This document shows positions 1 to 6,537 of a DNA stretch of 12,322 bases, piece after piece. How positions within the stretch are numbered: position 1 is the first letter of the stretch; each line of letters starts with the position of its first letter. Under the pieces are notes generated by a model. That model had not been told where the DNA came from. It did not search any database and saw only the letters and a list, made by a program, of their open reading frames with translations. This DNA comes from Fimenecus sp052273845. Lineage in GTDB: Bacteria > Bacillota > Clostridia > Oscillospirales > Acutalibacteraceae. The stretch spans positions 1-12,322 of the forward strand of contig DAVZHM010000058.1 in NCBI GenBank assembly GCA_052273845.1, read 5' to 3'. Position numbers and translations under genes: made by a program.

Positions 1-1
1 C

Positions 2-1345
2 CTTTCGCCTTCACAGCCTTTTCCGCTATCCTTTGATAATGCGGAAACGATGTCGAAAGACGCCGCCGAAAAAATCGGTTCGCGCTTGCCCGGCAGTGAA
101 GGGGAACGCAAATACGCGCGCTATATGGGCGACAAACTCCGCGAAATCGGCATTGAGCCGAAAACGGAAGAATTTGCCGTTTCGCCGCGTTCGTCCATTG
201 GTGGTATTCCGTATGCCGGCTGGTTCGGGCTGATTATGAGCGGACTTGTGTATTTTGCTCTCGGCAACAGCGCACTTTGGTTTGGCATGGCGCTTGCGGG
301 TATTTGTATGCTTGCATGGCTCATTTTGGGCGTGTTCCTTTACAAACAGTGGTTCGATATGTTCTTCCCGCAGAAAATTTCGCAGAATACATACGGCGAG
401 TTGCTCCCCGAGGATGGCAAATATGACTACACCATCATTCTTTCGGGGCACACCGACACAAGCTGGACTTGGCGCCACTCCGAGCACGCTTATAAATACC
501 GCAACAAGCCGATTCTCGGCATTCTTGCCACATACGGCAAAGTCGGTTTCGGTGCGATTTGCGTATTTTTCCTGGTCGGCGTTGCTGTTGCAATGGCGGT
601 GATTTTTGCAGGCTATTACGCAGGTGCTGAGTGGGCATATCTGACGCTCAATTCGAACTCGTTCAACAGCTTCCTGTTTGCTATGCACTTTTTGCCGATT
701 GTCACGGCAATCGGTAGTTGCTTCGTGATTATGTGGGGCGACCCGCACGAAGAAAACGCATCTCGCGGGGCAATGGATAACGCAACGGGTTGCGCTTTGA
801 GCTATGCGGTCATCAAATACTTCAAAGAAAATCCCGACAAAATGCCGAAAAACTGCCGCATCATTGATTTCAACTGCGGCTCGGAAGAAGCGGGCTTGCG
901 CGGTTCCATGGCGTTTGCCGAAGAACACAAAAATGACGAAATGCTCAAAAATGCTTGGAACATTAACATTGACTCGGTTGCCGACAAAGAGTATTTTGAG
1001 GTTGTTATCAAAGACGATTGGCAGTTTACCCGCTTTGATACCGATATGGAAAAGATGTTCAAAGACACCTTTAAAGAACTCGGCATCGAAAGCAAAACGA
1101 ACGGCTGCATTCATAACCCCGTCGGCGGTTGCGACAGCACCCCGATGACCAAAGCGGGCGTAAAATCCGTAACTTTTGCGGCACAGAACCCCGTGCTTAC
1201 CTATTATTATCACACTTGGCGTGACACCGCAGACCGTTTTGAAGTTGAAACCGTCGGCGATGGCTTTGACGTGGTTTTAGGCGTGATTGACAAAATCGCC
1301 GCATTTCAGGAAACCAACGGCTACAACGGCCCGCAGAAGAAATAA
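2..1345 (+). CDS. Membrane-embedded M28-family metallopeptidase, 5' end outside window
   Basis: Probable zinc aminopeptidase of the M28 family. Numbered from the ATG at 50, the metal-ligand pattern is complete: H134 (SGHTDTSW), bridging D243 (GAMDNATG), the E279/E280 pair (GSEEAG), D308 (NIDSVAD) and H388 (YYYHTW). The N-terminal LPGSEGE motif is typical of the family. Two hydrophobic blocks interrupt the catalytic domain, about residues 58-98 and 165-230. Each looks like a two-helix membrane hairpin, so the enzyme is probably anchored by about four helices. The frame stays open to the left edge and no convincing Shine-Dalgarno sequence precedes ATG 50, so I treat the gene as 5'-partial with its true start upstream. 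The substrate cannot be read from sequence; peptides are the default for the family. The gene ends before a strong terminator. Confident for the family, moderate for topology. Confidence 0.88.
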   Translation, partial: LSPSQPFPLSFDNAETMSKDAAEKIGSRLPGSEGERKYARYMGDKLREIGIEPKTEEFAVSPRSSIGGIPYAGWFGLIMSGLVYFALGNSALWFGMALAGICMLAWLILGVFLYKQWFDMFFPQKISQNTYGELLPEDGKYDYTIILSGHTDTSWTWRHSEHAYKYRNKPILGILATYGKVGFGAICVFFLVGVAVAMAVIFAGYYAGAEWAYLTLNSNSFNSFLFAMHFLPIVTAIGSCFVIMWGDPHEENASRGAMDNATGCALSYAVIKYFKENPDKMPKNCRIIDFNCGSEEAGLRGSMAFAEEHKNDEMLKNAWNINIDSVADKEYFEVVIKDDWQFTRFDTDMEKMFKDTFKELGIESKTNGCIHNPVGGCDSTPMTKAGVKSVTFAAQNPVLTYYYHTWRDTADRFEVETVGDGFDVVLGVIDKIAAFQETNGYNGPQKK

Positions 1346-1430
1346 GCAAAACGCTTTGTAATTTGATTTGAATTTTCAATTTGCAGTTCGCAAAGAAATT
1401 CAAAAAGATATTTTTAAAAAAACCCAAAAT

Positions 1431-1462
1431 GCACCGACTGAAAATACAGCCGGTGCTTTTTT
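1431..1462. terminator. Intrinsic terminator between convergent genes, probably bidirectional
   Basis: A 10-bp stem with one mismatch (GCACCGACTG / CAGCCGGTGC) and loop AAAATA is followed by TTTTTT at 1457-1462, which terminates the M28 gene on the plus strand. Read on the minus strand, the same hairpin is followed by a T-rich run (complement of 1414-1430) and would also stop the fucosidase transcript, whose stop codon is about 70 nt upstream on that strand. The remainder of the 178-nt gap 1346-1523 shows nothing else recognisable. Confidence 0.85.
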
Positions 1463-1523
1463 GTTCCGAACTCTGCCGTGCAAGGCGCGAAAATCTCACA
1501 AAATTAACCCGTAGCCAATGCGA

Positions 1524-3902
1524 TTACACAACTGTCAAACGATAGGTTTCGCCCTGTACTGTGTCAAACACAAGACAGCCGGTTTCGTTATATGTATTTT
1601 CTGCGCCGTCAGCAAAGCCGAGTTTGCCGTCCTTTACGCCGATTGCGCATTTGCCGCCCGCACGGGAAAGGACATCAACGGTTTGCAGTTCCCCGTTTTT
1701 CCAAGAAAACGCGAGTTCAAAGTTGCCGCGCGCCACAAGCCCGCGTATTTCGCCGTTTTGCCATGCAGTGGGCAGGGCAGGCAACAAGTCAATCTGCCCT
1801 AAGTGGCTTTGCATCAACATTTCTGCCACCGCCGCCGTAAAGCCGTAGTTTCCGTCAATTTGGAACGGCGGGTGCACGTCCCACAAATTGACATACACAC
1901 CGTATTTCACAAGCATACCCATAAGCGTTAGCGCGCGGTCGCCCTCTAATGTGCGTGCGCGTGAGCAAATGCGCTGTGCCATTGCCCAACCTGTGGAACG
2001 GTCGCCGCGGTCATCAAGCGAAACCTTTGCCGCATCGATGTACTCGGGATTTTTATGCACATTCATCAGATTGCCGGGGTATAGCCCCAACAGATGCGAC
2101 AAATGGCGGTGGTGCTTTGCCCCGACGCTACCGAGTGTCCCTTCGTGATACCATTCCTTAATCTGCCCGCTTTCGCCGATTTCTATTGGGCGGAGTTTCT
2201 CCATAATTTCCAAACGGTGCGCAGTTTTTTCTTCGTCCACGTCCAAAGCCTTTGCACTTTCGGTTGCATCGAAGAATAATTGCCAAAGAAGGGATTGCTC
2301 ATAGGTGTTCCCCGCCGTGCGCGGCCCGTGCTCGGGCGAGAAACAGGGCACACTCACGAGGCGTCCGTCTTTTTCCGCCAAAAGCGATTCATAATAATCT
2401 GCGGTTTCGGTTAATATGGGATAGATTTCATTTTGTAACAGTGTTTTGTCGCAGGTGTATTCGTAGATTTCGTAAACATTGTGCAAAATCCACGCCACCG
2501 CCGCAGGCGACCAACCCCAAGAGAATTCCCAACCGGGGCAGGTCCAACCGAACGGCGTGTTTTGCGTATGAAACAAAAAGCCGTTTTTCTCGTTTTCCTT
2601 GCTTTCGCGCCCCGTGTAGATTGCCGCCGTTACGCGTCCGGGTGCACAAAGCGCTTTCACATAACGCAAAAGCGGTGCGGCACATTCCGCCAAATTCCCT
2701 GTAAAGGTCGGCCAATAGTTCATTTGCAAATTGATATTCAAATGGAAGTCACTGCTCCAAATGGGGCTGTTCGAGTGATTCCAAATGCCCTGCAAATTGG
2801 AAGGCAAAATATCCGTCTCGCGGGAGGCGGCAATGGTCAAATACCGCCCGTATTGGTACAAAAGTTCCTCTAAAGTTCGGCAAATTTCCGGCGAGCAGTT
2901 TTCTTTTTGGTAGGCGAATAGCAGTTCGTCTGTCGGCATTTGTTGCCCGCCGCAAAGCGAAAGACTTGTGCGGTTATATAACGCTTGGTAGTCTTTGAGA
3001 TGTGCCCCAAGCAACTTGTCAAATCCTTTTTCTTTCGCCGCTTTTGCCGTATCACAAACACGCATATAAAGCGCGTCGAGGGATTCCCCGTTTCTGTAAA
3101 CGGGGTAGTTGTCGCAATAGTCGGTATCCGCCGCAAGAAATGCGTTAAGATATGTTGCGTTTGCAATTTTCAATTCTGCACCGCCAACATACACTTCCCC
3201 GTCGGTGTCAATATACAAAGCCGCCGCAAATGCAAGCCCGTTGTCTTCCAGCGTGCCGCGGTGGCATATCCCGTCTTTTGTTGCCGTCCCTGCCGCGCCG
3301 TGGTGTGCGGGGTAGGCGAGGGTGCAGTTTAAGGGCGCACCCGCACGGGTAATGTGCAGCACCCCGATCTTATCGGGGTAACTGACAAAGTATTGCCGTG
3401 TTTCCAAAATGTCTTTTCCCGCTTTTTTGCGCGTGATTGCGGTTGTGTTGACCGCCGTGTCCAAATCCAATTCGCGGGAATAGGCGGAGAGAAACAGCGT
3501 GGGGCGGTCAAATACAATTTGGATTTCGCCCATGCATTGGTATGCGCCGTAACCGTCTTTTACGCCAACCAATTTCTCACAAATGCGACTGCCCGTGTTG
3601 CTGTCACCGTTGAGAAACGCCTTTCGTGAGTCTTGAAAATAGTCGGCGCGGGTTTTGCCGTTTTCGTCTGCCCCTGTAATGTTGCCGCCGCAGTAGTCAG
3701 GGCGTTTCGGAGAAGGGCCGCCCGTCCAAAATGTTTTGCAGTTAACGGTGATTTGTTCTTTATTAACACCGCCCAAAGCAGAAAGTCCCAAAGAGCCGTT
3801 CCCCAAAGGCAAAGCCGTTTGTTCCCAAACGCTGTCCGAGGGCTTTAAAGGCACTTTTTTCTTTTTCAGGCGTTTATATTGTTTTTCAAAATAAATTTTC
3901 AT
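1524..3902 (-). CDS. GH95 family alpha-L-fucosidase
   Basis: Predicted inverting alpha-L-fucosidase of glycoside hydrolase family 95, 792 residues, close to the usual family length. The N-terminal domain carries the family signature ALPLGNGSLG followed by TFWTGGPSP. The (alpha/alpha)6 catalytic domain follows. Residues matching the characterised Bifidobacterium bifidum AfcA active site are visible: N389 and N391 in HLNINLQMNYW (activated by the base), E524 in SPEHG (acid) and D683 in QIDGN (base). H387 is also kept; from memory, this position is Thr in a GH95 alpha-L-galactosidase, so fucosidase is favoured. No signal peptide is seen, so it probably acts in the cytoplasm on imported oligosaccharides. 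The start is ATG 3902, preceded by GGGTGAG; a longer frame from 3941 would begin inside the -10 box. No transporter or fucose-catabolic gene lies beside it. Confidence 0.92.
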   Translation of the reverse strand: MKIYFEKQYKRLKKKKVPLKPSDSVWEQTALPLGNGSLGLSALGGVNKEQITVNCKTFWTGGPSPKRPDYCGGNITGADENGKTRADYFQDSRKAFLNGDSNTGSRICEKLVGVKDGYGAYQCMGEIQIVFDRPTLFLSAYSRELDLDTAVNTTAITRKKAGKDILETRQYFVSYPDKIGVLHITRAGAPLNCTLAYPAHHGAAGTATKDGICHRGTLEDNGLAFAAALYIDTDGEVYVGGAELKIANATYLNAFLAADTDYCDNYPVYRNGESLDALYMRVCDTAKAAKEKGFDKLLGAHLKDYQALYNRTSLSLCGGQQMPTDELLFAYQKENCSPEICRTLEELLYQYGRYLTIAASRETDILPSNLQGIWNHSNSPIWSSDFHLNINLQMNYWPTFTGNLAECAAPLLRYVKALCAPGRVTAAIYTGRESKENEKNGFLFHTQNTPFGWTCPGWEFSWGWSPAAVAWILHNVYEIYEYTCDKTLLQNEIYPILTETADYYESLLAEKDGRLVSVPCFSPEHGPRTAGNTYEQSLLWQLFFDATESAKALDVDEEKTAHRLEIMEKLRPIEIGESGQIKEWYHEGTLGSVGAKHHRHLSHLLGLYPGNLMNVHKNPEYIDAAKVSLDDRGDRSTGWAMAQRICSRARTLEGDRALTLMGMLVKYGVYVNLWDVHPPFQIDGNYGFTAAVAEMLMQSHLGQIDLLPALPTAWQNGEIRGLVARGNFELAFSWKNGELQTVDVLSRAGGKCAIGVKDGKLGFADGAENTYNETGCLVFDTVQGETYRLTVV

Positions 3903-3905
3903 ATA

Positions 3906-3912
3906 CTCACCC
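3906..3912 (-). promoter_or_regulatory. Ribosome binding site that fixes the GH95 start
   Basis: GGGTGAG read on the minus strand. It pairs with the 3' part of the anti-Shine-Dalgarno sequence and lies at proper spacing for ATG 3902. The competing ATG at 3941 has only a weak purine run before it and would add 13 residues (MLQYGKY...) not expected in the family. Confidence 0.7.
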
Positions 3913-3931
3913 GTATTTCGGTATTTTCCAT

Positions 3932-3960
3932 ATTGTAGCATAGACTTTTCCGTTTCGCAA
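3932..3960 (-). promoter_or_regulatory. SigA-type promoter of the GH95 gene
   Basis: On the minus strand TTGCGA (3960-3955), a 17-bp spacer, then TACAAT (3937-3932), with a TG one base upstream of the -10 box (extended -10). Transcription would start near 3925, giving a leader of about 23 nt before ATG 3902. The -35 box directly abuts the T-run of the upstream glutamate dehydrogenase terminator, so the fucosidase is probably transcribed separately from that gene. Confidence 0.65.
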
Positions 3961-3961
3961 C

Positions 3962-3997
3962 AAAAGAAAACCGTGCGAACTTTTACAGTTCACACGG
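3962..3997 (-). terminator. Intrinsic terminator of the glutamate dehydrogenase gene
   Basis: Read on the minus strand: stem CCGTGTGAAC / GTTCGCACGG (10 bp, one G-U pair), loop TGTAAAA, then TTTTCTTTTG. It begins about 20 nt after the dehydrogenase stop codon and isolates that gene from the fucosidase downstream. Confidence 0.85.
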
Positions 3998-4017
3998 CTT
4001 TCATAAACGCATTTGTA

Positions 4018-5271
4018 TTACGGCCAAATTCCGCGGTACTGCATCGTTTCTACCACGCGTTTGAGCGCAATCAAATACGCGCCTGTGCGCAAAGAAACGT
4101 GTTTCTCCGCGGCGATTTCGTAAACGCTGTCAAATGCCTTTTGCATATTTTTGGCAAGTTTCTCGTTGACGTCTTTTTCTTCCCATTCCAAGGCTTGTAA
4201 GTTTTGCACCCATTCAAAATAGGAGACTACAACGCCGCCGGCATTTGCCAAAATATCGGGCACCAGCGTGATGCCTTTTTTCTCCAAAATATCGTCTGCT
4301 TCCACGGCGGTCGGCCCGTTTGCGCCTTCCACAATGATTTTTGCGCGGATGCGCGCGGCGTTCTCGGCGTTAATCTGGTTTTCGAGCGCGGCGGGAATGA
4401 GCACCGTCACATCGCTTTCCAAAAGTTCGCTGTTGGAAATACGGGAAATACCTTCTTCGCTGTATCCCGAAAGCAAATTGCCGCGTACCGAAAGATAACG
4501 GCAAATGGCGGGAATATCTAATCCCTCGGCTTTGTAAATGCCGCCCGAAACATCGCTCACGGCAACGATTTTCGCCCCTTGTTCATACAACAACCGCGCG
4601 GAAATACTGCCGACATTGCCCATACCCTGCACGGCAACCGTTGCATCATGAATGTCGATGCCGTGTTTTTGGCAAATGTAAAGTGTATTGAGCATCACGC
4701 CTCTGCCGGTGGCTTCGCCGCGTCCCTGACTGCCGCCCAACTGCAACGGCTTGCCGGTGACTACGGCAGGTGTGGAGTGCCCATTTAACATGCTGTATGT
4801 ATCCATAACCCAACCCATCACTTCGGCGTTTGTGCCGACATCCGGCGCGGGAATATCGCGTTCAGGCCCGATGAGCGGCGCAATCATAGAAGTGAAACGG
4901 CGCGTCAAACGCTGTAATTCCGTACGCGAAAGGGTAGTTGGGTCTACCGTAATGCCGCCTTTGCCGCCGCCGTAGGGAATATCCACAACCGCACATTTGA
5001 AGGTCATCCAAGCGGCAAGCGCTTTTACTTCGTCGATATTGACATTTTGGTGGTAACGAATACCGCCTTTTGCAGGACCGCGCACGGTTGAGTGCTGAAC
5101 GCGGTAGCCGCGAAATACGCGTACCGAGCCGTCATCCATACGAACGGGAACGGAAACGCTCAATTCGCGCTCGGGGTATTTGACGGCTTCGTAGTCCTCC
5201 GGCGTATAGCCGAGGATTTTCGCCGCTTTTTCCACCGTTGCCAATACATTGTCATAGGGGTTGTATGCCAT
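4018..5271 (-). CDS. NAD-type glutamate dehydrogenase (Glu/Leu/Phe/Val dehydrogenase family)
   Basis: Oxidative deamination of glutamate to 2-oxoglutarate and ammonium, or the reverse; cytosolic and hexameric in the family. The 417 residues match the usual bacterial length. Substrate and catalytic residues are visible: K68 (GPAKGGIRYH), K92 (TFKCAVVD), K104 (PYGGGKGG), D144 (PAPDVGT) and S350 (VVVSYFEW). The Rossmann motif QGMGNVGS (215-222) is followed by an acidic residue, D240, at the end of the second strand, which favours NAD over NADP. Leucine or branched-chain dehydrogenases share the fold, but the motifs and length fit glutamate dehydrogenase best (gdhA/gluD/rocG type; I do not assign one symbol). 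The start is ATG 5271, nine bases after AAGGAG (5286-5281). It is monocistronic: own promoter, 5' hairpin and terminator. Confidence 0.93.
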   Translation of the reverse strand: MAYNPYDNVLATVEKAAKILGYTPEDYEAVKYPERELSVSVPVRMDDGSVRVFRGYRVQHSTVRGPAKGGIRYHQNVNIDEVKALAAWMTFKCAVVDIPYGGGKGGITVDPTTLSRTELQRLTRRFTSMIAPLIGPERDIPAPDVGTNAEVMGWVMDTYSMLNGHSTPAVVTGKPLQLGGSQGRGEATGRGVMLNTLYICQKHGIDIHDATVAVQGMGNVGSISARLLYEQGAKIVAVSDVSGGIYKAEGLDIPAICRYLSVRGNLLSGYSEEGISRISNSELLESDVTVLIPAALENQINAENAARIRAKIIVEGANGPTAVEADDILEKKGITLVPDILANAGGVVVSYFEWVQNLQALEWEEKDVNEKLAKNMQKAFDSVYEIAAEKHVSLRTGAYLIALKRVVETMQYRGIWP

Positions 5272-5298
5272 GGTCTTTCACTCCTTGTAAAAACTTCC

Positions 5299-5316
5299 GG
5301 TGAATTTATATTCACC
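5299..5316 (-). promoter_or_regulatory. Inverted repeat at the 5' end of the glutamate dehydrogenase transcript
   Basis: GGTGAAT-4 nt-ATTCACC, a perfect 7-bp inverted repeat. It lies just downstream of the predicted transcription start (about 5318) and ahead of the AAGGAG ribosome binding site. It could be a repressor operator at +2 to +20, or a 5' stem-loop that stabilises the mRNA. The sequence alone does not decide which. Confidence 0.5.
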
Positions 5317-5324
5317 TTGAGTAC

Positions 5325-5353
5325 AGTATCTGCCATTTTTTTGTATTTGTCAA
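5325..5353 (-). promoter_or_regulatory. SigA-type promoter of the glutamate dehydrogenase gene
   Basis: On the minus strand a perfect TTGACA (5353-5348), a 17-bp spacer, then GATACT (5330-5325; four of six consensus bases). The seven bases upstream of the -35 box (AAATCTA) are identical to those before the divergent dockerin-gene promoter. Confidence 0.7.
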
Positions 5354-5430
5354 TAGATTTGCTAAAAAATATAGTGTTTTTTTAAAAAATATATATAATT
5401 TGCAGCAAAACAGCGGAAAATCTATTGACA
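5348..5430. repeat. 13-bp inverted repeat carrying both divergent -35 boxes
   Basis: TGTCAATAGATTT at 5348-5360 and its exact reverse complement AAATCTATTGACA at 5418-5430. Each arm contains the complete -35 hexamer of one of two divergent promoters plus seven further identical bases. The 57 bp between the arms are very A+T rich (runs of A, T and TA), as expected for UP-element-like or easily bent DNA. No gene lies in the interval 5272-5485. Confidence 0.75.
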
Positions 5431-5453
5431 GTAGTCTTTCTGCCTGATAAAAT
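5425..5453 (+). promoter_or_regulatory. Strong SigA-type promoter of the dockerin gene
   Basis: Perfect TTGACA (5425-5430), a 17-bp spacer, then TAAAAT (5448-5453; five of six), with TG at 5445-5446 forming an extended -10. An A-rich stretch lies upstream. The predicted start is near 5460, leaving about 26 nt of leader with AAGGGGA (5473-5479) before ATG 5486. Confidence 0.78.
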
Positions 5454-5485
5454 AGAAACACTTCAAGAGGAAAAGGGGAATATAA

Positions 5486-6448
5486 ATGCAAAAAAGTATT
5501 CAAAAAGTCGTATCGGTTTTGTTGTGTGCTGTGCTGTTGTGCGCCGCCGTGCCGATGTGTGTTTCGGCGCTGGAAACAGATCAGGTGTACCTCGGCGATG
5601 TGGACGGCAACGACAAGGTGAACGCAGTGGACGCGCGTTTTGTGCTGCAAAAGGCGTCCGGTGCACGGGAACTGTCCGAATTGGGCGCGAAAACGGGCGA
5701 TGTGAACCGCGATGGGAAAGTCAACGCAATAGACGCGCGTTGGATTTTACAGTACGCAACAGGCAGTCGTCTGCTGATGGTGCTTGATACACAAACCGAT
5801 GCGGTTTCGTTGGAAGCCACCTTAAATGCAGATAGTTCGGATGCGGAAATCGTTGATTACTTTAATTTGGTTCTCAACCGTGTGAAACCGCATGCCGGCA
5901 GTGTCACGATTTCGCGTGCCGCCACTTCTCTCGCAGGCGAAATCGAAGGGGATATGCCTGAACAGACGCGTGATACGCTAACGAAAATGTTTGCGGAAAA
6001 CTGCGGAGAAGAAGATGTTTCCGAAGTTCCGCCTGCAAAAACCGCGGCGGAGAAAAATGAGTTGTTCCCCGTGGAGGGTGAATCGTGGTCAAGCAAAGTG
6101 ACCCTTGACGATGTGAAAGCGGTTCAATTCGCGGAAAAAAACGGCATCTATACAATTTCGATTACCGTGCTTGCAGACCCGTTAAGCGCAGATACACAGC
6201 CCGGTAGCGGACATTTCGGCAAAGTTTTCTCCGTGATGGCGCCTGCCGATTTGGATGACGGCTCCGGTACGATGCAAAACATAAAGACCGGTAACCGCGG
6301 CGGCACAGTGACAATTACCGTAGATAAAAACACAGGCAATGTATCGCACGCTTCTTACAGCGGTGTTTACCTATCCTATATGGAAATCTCCGGTACTGCA
6401 ATGACCGTACCATTGTGTGTGGAAGCGGAGTACACCATCGCTTGGTAA
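5486..6448 (+). CDS. Secreted protein with N-terminal type I dockerin and unrecognised C-terminal domain
   Basis: Exported protein of 320 residues. Residues 1-28 form a signal peptide (lysines, then a hydrophobic core, with probable cleavage after VSA). Residues about 36-95 are a type I dockerin: two calcium loops with ligands D38, D40, N42, D49 and D72, N74, D76, D83, each followed by the conserved helix pattern DAR.(V/I)LQ.A.G. Dockerins bind cohesins on cellulosome scaffoldins or cell-surface anchors; no cohesin gene is in this window. Residues about 110-320 match no family I recognise: a mixed helical part (EIVDYFNLVLNRVK) is followed by a strand-rich part ending in EAEYTIAW. No hydrolase motif is visible, so it may be a binding or structural module. 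A dockerin directly after the signal peptide is less usual than a C-terminal one. Strong promoter and own terminator. Confidence 0.85.
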   Translation: MQKSIQKVVSVLLCAVLLCAAVPMCVSALETDQVYLGDVDGNDKVNAVDARFVLQKASGARELSELGAKTGDVNRDGKVNAIDARWILQYATGSRLLMVLDTQTDAVSLEATLNADSSDAEIVDYFNLVLNRVKPHAGSVTISRAATSLAGEIEGDMPEQTRDTLTKMFAENCGEEDVSEVPPAKTAAEKNELFPVEGESWSSKVTLDDVKAVQFAEKNGIYTISITVLADPLSADTQPGSGHFGKVFSVMAPADLDDGSGTMQNIKTGNRGGTVTITVDKNTGNVSHASYSGVYLSYMEISGTAMTVPLCVEAEYTIAW

Positions 6449-6476
6449 ACTGCGCAAAGTTGTATGCATAAAAAAT

Positions 6477-6522
6477 CGCCATTGACAGCAAATGTGCAAC
6501 TGCTGTCAATGGCGTTTCTTTT
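6477..6522. terminator. Perfect 14-bp bidirectional terminator
   Basis: Stem CGCCATTGACAGCA (6477-6490) pairs without mismatch with TGCTGTCAATGGCG (6501-6514), with a 10-nt loop and then TTTCTTTT. On the minus strand the stem is followed by a T-run (complement of the A-run near 6470-6475). It therefore serves both the dockerin gene (stop at 6448) and the convergent UPF0210 gene (stop at 6538). Confidence 0.9.
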
Positions 6523-6537
6523 ATATAATGTTTTTCG

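Noticed and set aside
26..1213. Long minus-strand open frame (395 codons) opposite the M28 gene
   Set aside because: Its translation has no recognisable motif, is low in plausible structure, and mirrors the codon pattern of the real gene, which has complete M28 ligands.
2252..2704. Plus-strand open frame inside the GH95 gene
   Set aside because: Arg/Pro/Cys-rich shadow of the complementary strand; it overlaps essential catalytic-domain coding sequence.
3903..3941. Longer N-terminus for the GH95 protein starting at ATG 3941
   Set aside because: It would begin inside or beside the predicted -10 box, has a weak ribosome binding site, and adds residues before the family's usual start.
5425..5787. 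Plus-strand open frame of 120 codons overlapping the start of the dockerin gene
   Set aside because: It begins in the -35 box of the promoter and encodes a Cys/Arg-rich shadow of the signal peptide and dockerin region.
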